A DNA stretch of 64,000 nt from Tissierellia bacterium (GTDB taxonomy: Bacteria > Bacillota > Clostridia > Tissierellales > Peptoniphilaceae): contig JAUNUQ010000002.1 in assembly GCA_030538075.1 (NCBI GenBank), positions 1 to 64,000 on the forward strand, written 5' to 3'. Position numbers and translations under genes: made by a program. Below, piece after piece: positions 1 to 7,336 of this stretch (its first letter is position 1; the number at the start of each line of letters is the position of its first letter). Under the pieces are notes generated by a model that saw only the letters and a program-made list of their open reading frames with translations, made no database searches and was not told the DNA's origin.

Positions 1-258
1 TATTCGTATTTGAAGCTTGGAAAATGGTGGAATGTTTCTGTAACCATTATATATCCGATATTAGCGATATTCATGTTGTTATGGCAGTTAATTCCACTAT
101 ATCAAAATGACCCAGAATGGTATAACCCTTTTGGAGTATATACAATCGGAACGTTGATACTTCAGATATTACTAATATGTGTCTTGGCATTTGTATTTAA
201 CGATAAAATATCAGATGCTGTTGGACTGCCAGTAACCAATCAAGATTATACAAAATAG
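1..258 (+). CDS. Sodium-dependent amino acid symporter (NSS/SNF family), C-terminal fragment
   Basis: The frame is open from base 1 and runs to a TAG at 256-258, so the gene begins outside the window. The visible ~85 residues contain two hydrophobic segments (about residues 12-28 and 47-66) separated by a short polar loop with NDPEWYNP, as expected for the last membrane helices of a neurotransmitter:sodium symporter-type amino acid importer. The identification rests partly on the next gene, a tiny MetS-like single-span protein that in Gram-positive bacteria accompanies such transporters. The substrate cannot be told from this fragment; the aminotransferase downstream fits an amino acid. It shares the AT-rich composition of the first 3 kb. 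Confidence 0.6.
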   Translation, partial: YSYLKLGKWWNVSVTIIYPILAIFMLLWQLIPLYQNDPEWYNPFGVYTIGTLILQILLICVLAFVFNDKISDAVGLPVTNQDYTK

Positions 259-274
259 AAATCGAGGTATAAAA

Positions 275-412
275 ATGAGTTTAAGTGCGATAATCACAAT
301 GATTGCAATCTTGGTGATTGTATGGGGTGGCCTAGGTGTTGCGATATTAAAGTTGATAAAAGAGGAATCAGCATTGCAAGATAAAGTCGGATTTGATGGA
401 AACAAAAAATAA
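275..412 (+). CDS. MetS-like small subunit of NSS-family transporter (45 aa)
   Basis: This is a 45-residue protein beginning MSLSAIITM, with one membrane-spanning segment (about residues 5-25, containing VIVWGGLGVAI) and a charged tail (KLIKEESALQDKVGF). The pattern of a single helix, WGG motif and short acidic/basic tail matches the MetS/NSS transporter small-subunit family, required for function of the methionine/alanine importer MetP in corynebacteria (family knowledge). It lies 16 nt after the symporter stop, with a weak GAGG ribosome site at 264-267, so it is probably cotranscribed. The gene is short and easily missed by gene callers. Confidence 0.7.
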   Translation: MSLSAIITMIAILVIVWGGLGVAILKLIKEESALQDKVGFDGNKK

Positions 413-426
413 TAATATATATTATG

Positions 427-454
427 TTGACAATAATAATTTTAAGTGTATAAT
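427..454 (+). promoter_or_regulatory. Promoter of the aminotransferase gene
   Basis: TTGACA (427-432), a 16-nt spacer and TATAAT (449-454), about 57 nt before the start codon. Both hexamers match the vegetative sigma consensus perfectly. The -10 is embedded in a palindrome listed separately. Confidence 0.75.
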
Positions 455-464
455 TTAATTATAC
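448..464. promoter_or_regulatory. Candidate operator palindrome over the -10 box
   Basis: GTATAATT-T-AATTATAC is a perfect inverted repeat with 8-bp arms that covers the -10 hexamer. Binding here would block transcription. The same half-site occurs as an inverted pair in front of the gntR gene (2133-2160), so the nearby GntR-family protein is the obvious candidate. AT-rich palindromes can arise by chance, so this is an inference. Confidence 0.45.
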
Positions 465-513
465 AGAAATGTCGACAAAAATTATTCGGAACAAATCTTG
501 AAAGGAGAGAATG

Positions 514-1875
514 ATGACAAAATTTACGAATGAAGAAATGCAAGAGAAGTACTTGGCAAAGAAGGCAAAGGTATTACTGCATCATCCACAGGGTATGGGC
601 AATTACTTTACGTTCCATGCAGCTGCTGAAATATTAGGGATTGATGGCCATGCATTAGCTATCGATGGTGCTTATAATGTCAATGCTCCAGGATACTATG
701 ATATGGGATATATGGCTAATTTAATAGGGCCACCACAATCGGCAATCGATGCTATGATAAAAGCAACTAATAAAGAGCTTTTGTCTGTATATCCACCGGA
801 TATCAGTGGTGAACTTAGAGAAATTGTCGCGAAAAAGAAGTTCCACCGAGAGATAGGAGAAGATTTTGATGTAATGGGAGTAGAAGGAGCTCAAGGCGGC
901 ATTGGTTATGCATATTTGACTTTCCTAGATCCCGGAGACGAAATCATCGTTACAGATCCTGGTTACTTCCATTTCTCCCCATCTGCAGAATCAATTGGCG
1001 CTGTGATTAAGACCGTAGAGCTGAATGAAGAGAACCAATTTAGGCTAAAGCCAGAACAAGTTGAAGCGGTCATAACTGATAAGACGAAGATGATAGTCGT
1101 TTGTGATCCTATCAATCCATTCGGTACTATTCAAACTAAAGAGGAGCTGTTAGAGATAGCTCGAATTGCTCGGGAAAGAGATATTATCATCTTCAATAAT
1201 ATCACCCATAATACTCACCATGTTGATGAGACAGTCGAGCAGATTCCAATGGCCTCTTTGCACTCTGAAGAACATCCGATGGACCATGTTATTTCGACGA
1301 GTGGTACTTCCAAAGGATATGGAATGCCCGCTGCACGTGTAGGATTTTTAGCAGGTCATCCAGCTCTTCTGAGGGGCGCTTTCTTGATTAAAATGGAAAC
1401 AACAAAAATCCATATCAACTATCAAGGGCAGATGGGTGCGATTGCAGCGATGAAGGATAAAGAGTATTTGGAGAAATCAACTGAGATTATTAAGAGGAAT
1501 TTAAAACATATTCAAGAGACAGTAGCTATGGTTGAAGGTGTGAAGATTCCAATTTTACCCAAATATGGATTTTCAATGATCATTGATGTATCAGAGACTG
1601 GCGCTACGGCACAAGAGATTACAGTTGGGTTATTAAAAAGGAAAGTTGTAGTTACTCCTGGTGATGGTCTTGGCGAGCGAGGTGCAACAGAGTATATTCG
1701 ATTGAACTATTCTTTCCCAGATATTGTGGCATTTGAAGCTCTTAGAAAAGCTTTGCCAGAAGCTATTGCAGAAGCAAAGGAAGGTGTCTATCGAGAGGGA
1801 GTAATTAAGTTTTATGAAAAGGTTGGAAGTACAAGAGGTAAGGAAATCATCGAGAAATTAAAATCGATGAATTAA
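514..1875 (+). CDS. PLP-dependent aminotransferase, class I/II fold, with unusual cofactor-site residues
   Basis: A 453-residue fold-type I PLP enzyme. Visible hallmarks are the small-domain/active-site motif DPINPFGT (N201), the Schiff-base lysine in STSGTSKGYGMPAARVG (K267, R275) and a C-terminal YIRLNYS arginine that would bind the substrate carboxylate. The usual SDExY motif, whose Asp contacts the PLP pyridine nitrogen and whose Tyr contacts the ring hydroxyl, reads FNNIT here (N228, N229, T231), so both contacts appear changed. Two ATGs are adjacent (511 and 514); the AGGAG at 502-506 is spaced 7 nt from 514, the better start. It has its own promoter and operator and a terminator after it. 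Substrate unknown; an amino acid imported by the upstream symporter is plausible. Confidence 0.8.
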   Translation: MTKFTNEEMQEKYLAKKAKVLLHHPQGMGNYFTFHAAAEILGIDGHALAIDGAYNVNAPGYYDMGYMANLIGPPQSAIDAMIKATNKELLSVYPPDISGELREIVAKKKFHREIGEDFDVMGVEGAQGGIGYAYLTFLDPGDEIIVTDPGYFHFSPSAESIGAVIKTVELNEENQFRLKPEQVEAVITDKTKMIVVCDPINPFGTIQTKEELLEIARIARERDIIIFNNITHNTHHVDETVEQIPMASLHSEEHPMDHVISTSGTSKGYGMPAARVGFLAGHPALLRGAFLIKMETTKIHINYQGQMGAIAAMKDKEYLEKSTEIIKRNLKHIQETVAMVEGVKIPILPKYGFSMIIDVSETGATAQEITVGLLKRKVVVTPGDGLGERGATEYIRLNYSFPDIVAFEALRKALPEAIAEAKEGVYREGVIKFYEKVGSTRGKEIIEKLKSMN

Positions 1876-1914
1876 TAAATGTATTCTGATTGATTTTGGA
1901 TACAGTAATGAACT

Positions 1915-1962
1915 GCTAGGAGGAATGAGCGCTTTACAGCCACATCCTCCTAGCTTCATTTT
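1915..1962 (+). terminator. Rho-independent terminator after the aminotransferase gene
   Basis: GCTAGGAGGA (1915-1924) pairs with TCCTCCTAGC (1945-1954), followed by TTCATTTT. It separates the aminotransferase from the gntR gene. Confidence 0.7.
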
Positions 1963-2109
1963 ATGATCGAATAATTCTATTCTAAAAACAACTTACTTAT
2001 CTTGGAAGTGTATAATATAAGCGGGGCTATGGAAAAGTTGCAAACAATCTAATAGTGTATTATAACATCATCAATGTTCTGTGGATAACAAAGTACTTCA
2101 TGTTAGTGC

Positions 2110-2160
2110 TTGCATGAAAGTGACTCCTGCGTTATAATTTAAGTAACAATCCAAATTATA
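2110..2160 (+). promoter_or_regulatory. Promoter and inverted repeat upstream of gntR
   Basis: TTGCAT (2110-2115), a 17-nt spacer and TATAAT (2133-2138). The -10 begins an inverted repeat, TATAATTT (2133-2140) with AAATTATA (2153-2160), which shares its half-site with the palindrome in front of the aminotransferase gene. This would allow autoregulation. The rest of 1963-2224 is AT-rich, with further TATAAT-like sequences (for example near 2010) but no gene. Confidence 0.5.
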
Positions 2161-2224
2161 CAATAGATTTAGTATGATGTTTTTAGTTGACGGATTAGAT
2201 ATAAAAGGGTAAAGGGGTACAAAT

Positions 2225-2938
2225 ATGACGAAGAGACGCTTAAAGCACCATAAAGAAGAAAAGGGCGTTACAACATTGGCAGTCAAACGCGCATATGATT
2301 ATGTAAAGCAAAATGCAATTGATTTTGCTGTTCATCCTGGGATGCAGATCAATGAAGTAGAAATTGCTAACACGTTAAAAATGAGTCGAGTTCCTGTTCG
2401 TGAAGCACTTAATCGACTAGTTGTTGGTCGTTTTGTGTTTTTTAAACCCGGAAAGGGTTTCTACTATCGAAAATTTAGCGAAACGGAAATGGCAAATTTG
2501 TATGAAATCCGTTATGATCTCGAAATTGCAATTATTAAAAATGCATGTAGAATGGAGAAAAGAGAGCAAATGGATGAAATCTTGCAGAGTTGGGAGGAGG
2601 TGTCTAAAGTATACAAAGATATGGATAATGCGGAGCTGATCATGGCGGATGAGGCTTTTCATCTGTCAATAGCTGATCTAGCTGATAATATGGAACGAAT
2701 TCATTTTTTACAAAATATTTATGAACGTACTCGCTTTGTTAGATGTATCAGTATAGAGAGCGAACTAAGATGTGATGAGTTTGTAAAGGAGCATATGAAT
2801 TTAATATTAGCCATTGCGGCACGAGATGAAGATGAGGCACTTAAACTGATGAAGTACCATTTAGGTGTTAATTCCCGTGAGCTAAAGGATAATATTAAAA
2901 TTGGAATGATGCGAATTTATGCAGACGAAATCTCGTAG
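2225..2938 (+). CDS. GntR-family transcriptional regulator (FadR/FCD type)
   Basis: A 237-residue regulator. Residues ~20-85 form the winged-helix domain (MQINEVEIANTLKMSRVPVR followed by EALNRLV, then the wing FFKPGKGFYYR). Residues ~90-225 are an all-helical FCD effector domain with the expected metal/effector residues: Asp and His in ADEAFHLSIADL, His in KEHMNLIL and His in MKYHLG. A ribosome site (AAGGGG) precedes ATG 2225. It is transcribed alone between two terminators. FCD regulators usually bind small organic acids or amino acids; the neighbouring aminotransferase and symporter are likely targets because operator-like half-sites are shared. Confidence 0.85.
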   Translation: MTKRRLKHHKEEKGVTTLAVKRAYDYVKQNAIDFAVHPGMQINEVEIANTLKMSRVPVREALNRLVVGRFVFFKPGKGFYYRKFSETEMANLYEIRYDLEIAIIKNACRMEKREQMDEILQSWEEVSKVYKDMDNAELIMADEAFHLSIADLADNMERIHFLQNIYERTRFVRCISIESELRCDEFVKEHMNLILAIAARDEDEALKLMKYHLGVNSRELKDNIKIGMMRIYADEIS

Positions 2939-3011
2939 CTATTTTTCCATTGATAATTGAAGTTGATATTGATAGTAATTCAGGATATAGATGTTTTTGA
3001 TATGCTATATT

Positions 3012-3057
3012 AAAGCGATCCCATATTGATTATGAGAACCATAAGGGATCGCTTTTT
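3012..3057. terminator. Terminator between gntR and the convergent Fe-S operon
   Basis: AAAGCGATCCC (3012-3022) pairs with GGGATCGCTTT (3045-3055) and is followed by T residues on the plus strand; A residues on the other side let it serve the minus-strand operon too. It also marks the boundary between the AT-rich first 3 kb and the GC-richer DNA that follows. Confidence 0.8.
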
Positions 3058-3066
3058 GTAATTAGC

Positions 3067-3984
3067 CTATTGCAAAAACCCTGCCACAATTTCCTTCTCG
3101 GCCTCTTCTTCACTCATTCCTAGGGTCATCAATTTGATGATCTGCTCTCCGGCGATTTTGCCGATGGCGGCTTCGTGGATGAGGGAGGCGTCAACATGGT
3201 TGGCGGTGACGTCGGGGGTGGCTTTGACCATGGCGTTGTCCATGATGATGGCGTCGCATTCGGAGTGGCCGTAGCATTTATTGTTACCGTTGATGACGGA
3301 TTTGAAGATCTGCTTGGATTCTCCTTTGGCTACGGAGCGGGAGACCACATTGCAACTGGAGTTCTCGCCATTGAGTTCGATGTGAAAGTCTGTGGTGGCG
3401 GACTGCTTGCCACTGGTCAAGATGATCTCTTTGGTGACAAGGCTGGCGCCTTCTGCCAGATCAGCTTTTGTGACGCGATTGGTCGAATCGACGCCTTCGA
3501 TCTGCACGCTCTCCATCTCCATCGTACTGTCTTTTGCCAGGTGGATCACGGTGACGGGGTTGAGGATATTCTCACCGCTGCCGCCGCCTTCTCCATAGTG
3601 TTTTTCTACATATTTGACTTTTGAGCCCTCACCGATGTAAAAGGTGTGGACGCCGTCGTGTTGAGTTAAATGCTGTCCTTCGTTGTGGATCCCACAGCCG
3701 GCGATGATCAACACATCACAATCTTCGCCGATGAAAAAGTCATTGTAGACCAGGTCATTGATCCCGCTCTGGTCGATGACGACGGGGATGTGGACGACTT
3801 GATTTTTCGTACCTGGCTGGACGTGGATGTCAATGCCAGGGTTGTCGGTCTTACTGGTGATTTCGATGGATTTGGTGCTGGCTCGTCCGGCGCTCTGGCC
3901 GTTGAGACGTATATTATATGCACCGTCGGGGGCTGAATCAATCCCTGCGACGGTGTTTAAAACATGTTTTACGACTGTGTCCAT
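3067..3984 (-). CDS. SufB/SufD-like Fe-S cluster scaffold protein, minimal (SMS) type
   Basis: A 305-residue SufB/SufD beta-helix protein, much shorter than SufB (~465 aa) because it lacks the N-terminal half. The C-terminal core is typical: SLIHEAAIGKIAGEQIIKLM and MSEEEAEKEIVAGF. Cysteines at 89, 97, 211, 237 and 243 (KCYGHSEC) are candidate sulfur/cluster ligands. Together with SufC it forms the two-gene SMS (SUF-like minimal system) found in methanogens and anaerobic Clostridia (family knowledge); no SufS, SufU or SufD is adjacent. It starts 1 nt after the sufC stop, so translation is coupled. It probably builds Fe-S clusters in the cytosol with the SufC ATPase. Confidence 0.85.
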   Translation of the reverse strand: MDTVVKHVLNTVAGIDSAPDGAYNIRLNGQSAGRASTKSIEITSKTDNPGIDIHVQPGTKNQVVHIPVVIDQSGINDLVYNDFFIGEDCDVLIIAGCGIHNEGQHLTQHDGVHTFYIGEGSKVKYVEKHYGEGGGSGENILNPVTVIHLAKDSTMEMESVQIEGVDSTNRVTKADLAEGASLVTKEIILTSGKQSATTDFHIELNGENSSCNVVSRSVAKGESKQIFKSVINGNNKCYGHSECDAIIMDNAMVKATPDVTANHVDASLIHEAAIGKIAGEQIIKLMTLGMSEEEAEKEIVAGFLQ

Positions 3985-3985
3985 G

Positions 3986-4717
3986 CTATGCCTCTTTTCG
4001 GTAGTAGTTACAGATGTCGATATTATCTAGGAGTTTGGGGAGCATCTTCACCGGATTGCCCTCGTCGGCTACCTGCCCTTCCTCTAAGAGGATGATACGG
4101 TCTGCAATTTCTAAGATCCTCTCTTGGTGGGAGATGACGAGAAGGGAGCCCTGGGTTCGCTCTCTGAGCTCTCCAAAGGTCTTGATCAAATTGTGAAAGC
4201 TCCATAGATCGATGCCCGCTTCCGGTTCATCTAGTACGGACAATTGTACATTTCTGGCCATCAGCATTGCGATTTCGACACGCTTCATCTCCCCGCCAGA
4301 CAGGCTGTCGTTGAGCTCTCGGTCCACATAGTCCAAGGCACATAGTCCGACCCGGGCCAGATAGCTACAGGCTTGTTCCGTAGACAGATCTCGACCAGCT
4401 GCAAAGCGGAGTAGATCGCGGATTAACAGTCCCTTGAAGCGGATGGGCTGCTGGAATGCGAAGCCGATACCGCGTTTGGCACGTTCGGATATGCTCAGCT
4501 CTGTGATGTCTTCCCCGTTTAAGAGGATTTGGCCCGTGGTTGGGGTTTCGATTCCCACGATGATCTTCGCCAATGTGGATTTTCCACTGCCATTGGGCCC
4601 AGTAATGGCCACAAAGCTGTCTTTATCTATCTTTAGATTGATCCCCTTGAGGATCCATCGCTCTTCGCCGTCCTTCTCCTCTTGGACTCGGAAGGAGATA
4701 TCTCTTAATTCAATCAT
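3986..4717 (-). CDS. sufC: SufC-like Fe-S assembly ATPase
   Basis: A 243-residue ABC-type ATPase. Walker A GPNGSGKST (residues 40-48), Q-loop QQPIRFKG, signature LSGGEMKRVEI, Walker B LSVLDEPEAGID and H-loop VISHQERIL are all present. The LSGGEMKR signature and the small single-domain architecture are typical of SufC rather than of transporter ATPases. It is the middle gene of a three-gene minus-strand operon: 3 nt after the MarR-type regulator and 1 nt before the SufB-like gene. It powers cluster assembly on the scaffold protein. Confidence 0.9.
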   Translation of the reverse strand: MIELRDISFRVQEEKDGEERWILKGINLKIDKDSFVAITGPNGSGKSTLAKIIVGIETPTTGQILLNGEDITELSISERAKRGIGFAFQQPIRFKGLLIRDLLRFAAGRDLSTEQACSYLARVGLCALDYVDRELNDSLSGGEMKRVEIAMLMARNVQLSVLDEPEAGIDLWSFHNLIKTFGELRERTQGSLLVISHQERILEIADRIILLEEGQVADEGNPVKMLPKLLDNIDICNYYRKEA

Positions 4718-4720
4718 CTA

Positions 4721-5209
4721 TTAGCCTCTTTTCTGGATATTTGTATTACATAGACCGGGAGAATTGCACTCGAAGTCATTGATCGGTAAGTAGCGGAGTT
4801 TTTCTAAAAATTCTAGGATTAACTCTCTATCCTGTGATCGAAGGGATGAGAGATAACTGCACATCTCGAGATTTGCATCCTGGTGATATGCTTCTCTCCT
4901 TCTACAAACTTCGATACCGCGCTCAGTGAGTGCATAGTACTTTTCCTTTTTATTTCCTGCTGTAGTATATCTACAGACCAATTCTTTTTTCTCTAATTTG
5001 TTCCCCAATTGGGTGATCGCACCTCGGGTCACCCCTAGTAGCTCCGACAACTGCTGTGCATTGCTGTGGGGGTTGAGATGAACTTGCTCAAGAAAGACGA
5101 GCTCTGCATGATATAGATCTCCTCCAGAACCATAGTCCATGGGCGATTTGCGCTTATCGAGGATCTGGTTCATCACTGAGAAATACTTGCCAACTATTTC
5201 ACATTGCAT
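4721..5209 (-). CDS. MarR-family regulator, cysteine-rich, first gene of the Fe-S operon
   Basis: A 162-residue winged-helix protein of the MarR fold. The recognition region is QQLSELLGVTRGAITQLGNK (residues ~52-71), followed by a wing with YTTAGNKKEKYYALTERG. It carries six cysteines (3, 79, 102, 117, 148, 154), including a C-terminal DFECNSPGLC pair, unusual for MarR proteins. As leader of the sufC-sufB operon it is probably its regulator, occupying the role IscR or SufR has elsewhere. Whether it senses clusters, iron or oxidants through the cysteines is an inference. Its promoter carries a strong palindrome. Confidence 0.8.
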   Translation of the reverse strand: MQCEIVGKYFSVMNQILDKRKSPMDYGSGGDLYHAELVFLEQVHLNPHSNAQQLSELLGVTRGAITQLGNKLEKKELVCRYTTAGNKKEKYYALTERGIEVCRRREAYHQDANLEMCSYLSSLRSQDRELILEFLEKLRYLPINDFECNSPGLCNTNIQKRG

Positions 5210-5227
5210 CGGATACCTCCTAGATAG

Positions 5228-5256
5228 ATTATAGCGGGTGAAAGGGCAGTTGTCAA
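5228..5256 (-). promoter_or_regulatory. Consensus promoter of the marR-sufC-sufB operon
   Basis: Read on the minus strand, TTGACA (5256-5251), a 17-nt spacer and TATAAT (5233-5228) match the sigma-70 consensus perfectly, just upstream of the ribosome site AGGAGG. Confidence 0.85.
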
Positions 5257-5280
5257 TATTGTTTAGCAGCTATACAATAT
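5256..5280. promoter_or_regulatory. 25-bp imperfect palindrome, candidate operator for the MarR regulator
   Basis: ATATTGTTTAGC (5256-5267) and GCTATACAATAT (5269-5280) are inverted repeats of 12 bp with one mismatch around a single central base. The element abuts the -35 box of the marR-sufCB promoter and lies ~35 bp from a TATAAT (5316-5321) that could serve queH on the other strand. Its size and symmetry fit a dimeric MarR protein. Confidence 0.6.
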
Positions 5281-5350
5281 ATTTATGGATGAAATTATTC
5301 TATAGGATCTTTTGGTATAATAGGGTCAAATGGGGAGGATGGTGCATGGG

Positions 5351-5968
5351 ATGAAGGTCAATTATCAAAACAAAATGGAGGAAATCCTCGGGTATGTACA
5401 GACCCAGAATAAGGTGTTTAAGCTGCTCTTACACAGCTGCTGTGGACCCTGCAGCACCTATGTATTGGAGTATCTGTCGGAGTATTTCGAGATTTTATTG
5501 CTGTATTTCAATCCAAATATTTACCCATCTGAGGAGTATTTCTTCCGTGAGCGGGAGCAGAGGGAATTGATTCAAAGGCTAGATCCTAAGCATCCCATCC
5601 ACATGCTCTCGGTCCGATACCAGCCAGAGGAGTATTATGATGCGGTTCGAGGACTGGAGGATACTCCCGAGGGGGGGAGCAGATGTGAGGTCTGTTTTCG
5701 TCTCAGGTTGACAGAGGCTGCCAAGGCAGCTCAGTCAGAGGGCGCAGAGTATTTTACGACGACCCTCTCGATCAGCCCCCATAAAAATGCGCAGCTCTTA
5801 AACCGTCTCGGTGAGGAAATCGGGGAGGAGTATGGCATTCAATACCTGTATTCGGACTTCAAAAAGAAGGGTGGATTTTTGCGATCGGTTCAATTGACAG
5901 AGCAGCTGGGAATGTATAGACAGGATTATTGTGGTTGTGAGTTCTCAAAGAGGAGGTTGGAAGAGTGA
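5351..5968 (+). CDS. queH: Epoxyqueuosine reductase QueH
   Basis: A 205-residue QueH (formerly DUF208) protein that reduces epoxyqueuosine to queuosine in tRNA, the last step of queuosine synthesis. Family cysteine motifs are visible: LLLHSCCGPCSTYV near the N terminus, RCEVCF in the middle and DYCGCEFSKR at the C terminus. These ligate an Fe-S cluster and a second metal site in the family. ATGs at 5330 and 5339 lie upstream in frame, but GGGGAGG (5332-5338) serves best as the ribosome site for ATG 5351, giving the usual MKVNYQNKMEEI N terminus. The stop overlaps the thpR start (GTGA). Confidence 0.9.
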   Translation: MKVNYQNKMEEILGYVQTQNKVFKLLLHSCCGPCSTYVLEYLSEYFEILLLYFNPNIYPSEEYFFREREQRELIQRLDPKHPIHMLSVRYQPEEYYDAVRGLEDTPEGGSRCEVCFRLRLTEAAKAAQSEGAEYFTTTLSISPHKNAQLLNRLGEEIGEEYGIQYLYSDFKKKGGFLRSVQLTEQLGMYRQDYCGCEFSKRRLEE

Positions 5969-6492
5969 GGGGCTTTGTAGCAATCGAGCTCAGCGAAGAA
6001 TTCCATCAGCAAGTCTACTCAGTGCAGGGGCAGCTAAGGGAAATCACTCGAAAAGCATCCATCACCAAACCCGAGAATATCCATTTGACTTTACGTTTTT
6101 TAGGGGAGATCTCGAAGGAGAGTGCAGCGGACTTTCTCTGTGAACTCAAGAGGATACGAAGGGCGCCCTTTGTAATTGAACTGGAGAGGGTGGGAAGTTT
6201 TCATAGAAGGGGCGAAGATCTGGTTTGGTTGGGGATCAAACCTGCTGCTGAGCTGGACGAACTCGCCGGTGAGATTCTCAGGATCCCCGTGGTTGGAAGC
6301 GAGAGGGATAGACGAAGCTTTCGGCCCCATATTACAATTGCCCGCAGGGTGCGATTTGGGGACCCTCTGGATTTTGAGAGATTGATGGTTCACCCCGTTT
6401 CTATGCAGGTGAGGCAGTTCACCTTTTTCGAAAGCCGGCTTCGCGCAAGAGGGGCTGAGCATATTCCCATAGACTCTGTTAAGCTGATGTAA
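5965..6492 (+). CDS. thpR: RNA 2',3'-cyclic phosphodiesterase ThpR (LigT family)
   Basis: A 175-residue 2H-phosphoesterase. The two catalytic histidine motifs are visible: NIHLTLRFLGE and RPHITIARRV. The family hydrolyses 2',3'-cyclic phosphate ends of RNA. The GTG start overlaps the queH stop by 4 nt, so the genes are translationally coupled; both act on RNA ends or tRNA. Confidence 0.9.
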   Translation: MRGFVAIELSEEFHQQVYSVQGQLREITRKASITKPENIHLTLRFLGEISKESAADFLCELKRIRRAPFVIELERVGSFHRRGEDLVWLGIKPAAELDELAGEILRIPVVGSERDRRSFRPHITIARRVRFGDPLDFERLMVHPVSMQVRQFTFFESRLRARGAEHIPIDSVKLM

Positions 6493-6602
6493 TGTCTGGA
6501 TTCATGTCAGATTAATACACAATTATAAAGGAATGATTAAGGATGTTATTTTCCTATATGAGTTGGGATATAATGGTCCCAACAACATATTAGGAGGGTA
6601 TT

Positions 6603-6923
6603 ATGATTATTACGACGACGGGTCATGTTCAAGGCAAAGAAGTCAGTGAATATTTGGGTATCGTATTTGGTGAGGTCATCACTGGAGTAAATATGATCAA
6701 GGACTTTGGAGCCGGTCTCAGAGATATCTTTGGTGGTAGAGCACAGGGCTACGAAGAGGAATTATCCAATGCCCGAGAACAGGCGATTGATGAGCTTCAC
6801 GCCAGAGCAGTTGCCATGGGTGCAGATGCGGTGATCGCCTGCAAGATGGACTACGAGGTGCTTGGCCAAGCGGGATCAATGCTGATGGTGACTATTTCAG
6901 GAACAGCTGTAAAATTGAGATAA
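6603..6923 (+). CDS. UPF0145 (YbjQ-like) protein
   Basis: A 106-residue protein of the YbjQ/UPF0145 family: [11 protein letters not shown] at the start, [23 protein letters not shown] in the middle, and [19 protein letters not shown]. The family is small, forms a pentameric beta structure, and is sometimes described as heavy-metal-binding, but its function is unknown. A TATAAT near 6568 and AGGAGG before the ATG suggest a single-gene unit; a terminator follows directly. Confidence 0.85.
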   Translation: MIITTTGHVQGKEVSEYLGIVFGEVITGVNMIKDFGAGLRDIFGGRAQGYEEELSNAREQAIDELHARAVAMGADAVIACKMDYEVLGQAGSMLMVTISGTAVKLR

Positions 6924-6931
6924 TCCAATAG

Positions 6932-6967
6932 AAAAACACTTGTCGATTTTTAGTGACAAGTGTTTTT
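6932..6967. terminator. Bidirectional terminator
   Basis: AAAAACACTTGTC (6932-6944) pairs with GACAAGTGTTTTT (6955-6967), with T-rich sequence on both strands. It ends the UPF0145 gene and the convergent minus-strand ddl-murF unit. Confidence 0.85.
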
Positions 6968-6971
6968 TTAT

Positions 6972-7319
6972 TTAGTCCTCTCTGCGCCGCTGGGATGGTC
7001 TGGTCCTGCGGGTTGAACTGGGCATGGCAGGTCCTTCTCGGAGCATCGCTTGGCATTTTGGACAACGGCTCAATCTCTGCTTATCCTTCATATACCATAG
7101 GAAACTACGACAGTCGGGGCAGCGATAGTTGATGGCCAGATAGAAGTAGATGGCGGCACCGACGCCCATGGCGATCAATACGCCCCACCACTTTCCGGTG
7201 ATATAGTAGACGATGATGCCTACGATAAAAGCGAGTAGTAGAACTAGTTTACCGTAGGCGGGATTGTTTCGCACTCGGCGAAATTCCAAAACGGTAATTG
7301 TGTCATCCTTCTTATTCAT
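6972..7319 (-). CDS. Small membrane protein with zinc-ribbon tail
   Basis: A 115-residue protein with two membrane segments (roughly residues 24-40 and 45-62, including YYITGKWWGVLIAMGVGAAI) followed by a CxxC-x(n)-CxxC zinc ribbon (YRCPDCRSF and SRCPKCQAM) and a basic arginine-rich tail. The start at 7319 is chosen because GAGAGGG lies just upstream; an earlier in-frame start at 7340 would overlap murF. It is the last gene of the ddl-murF unit. No function is known to me. Confidence 0.65.
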   Translation of the reverse strand: MNKKDDTITVLEFRRVRNNPAYGKLVLLLAFIVGIIVYYITGKWWGVLIAMGVGAAIYFYLAINYRCPDCRSFLWYMKDKQRLSRCPKCQAMLREGPAMPSSTRRTRPSQRRRED

Positions 7320-7336
7320 ATACTCACCCTCTCCAA

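Noticed and set aside
3175-3941. Long plus-strand open frames opposite the sufB-like gene
   Set aside because: They are antisense shadows: low-complexity translations, no ribosome sites, and the minus-strand frame encodes a clear family member.
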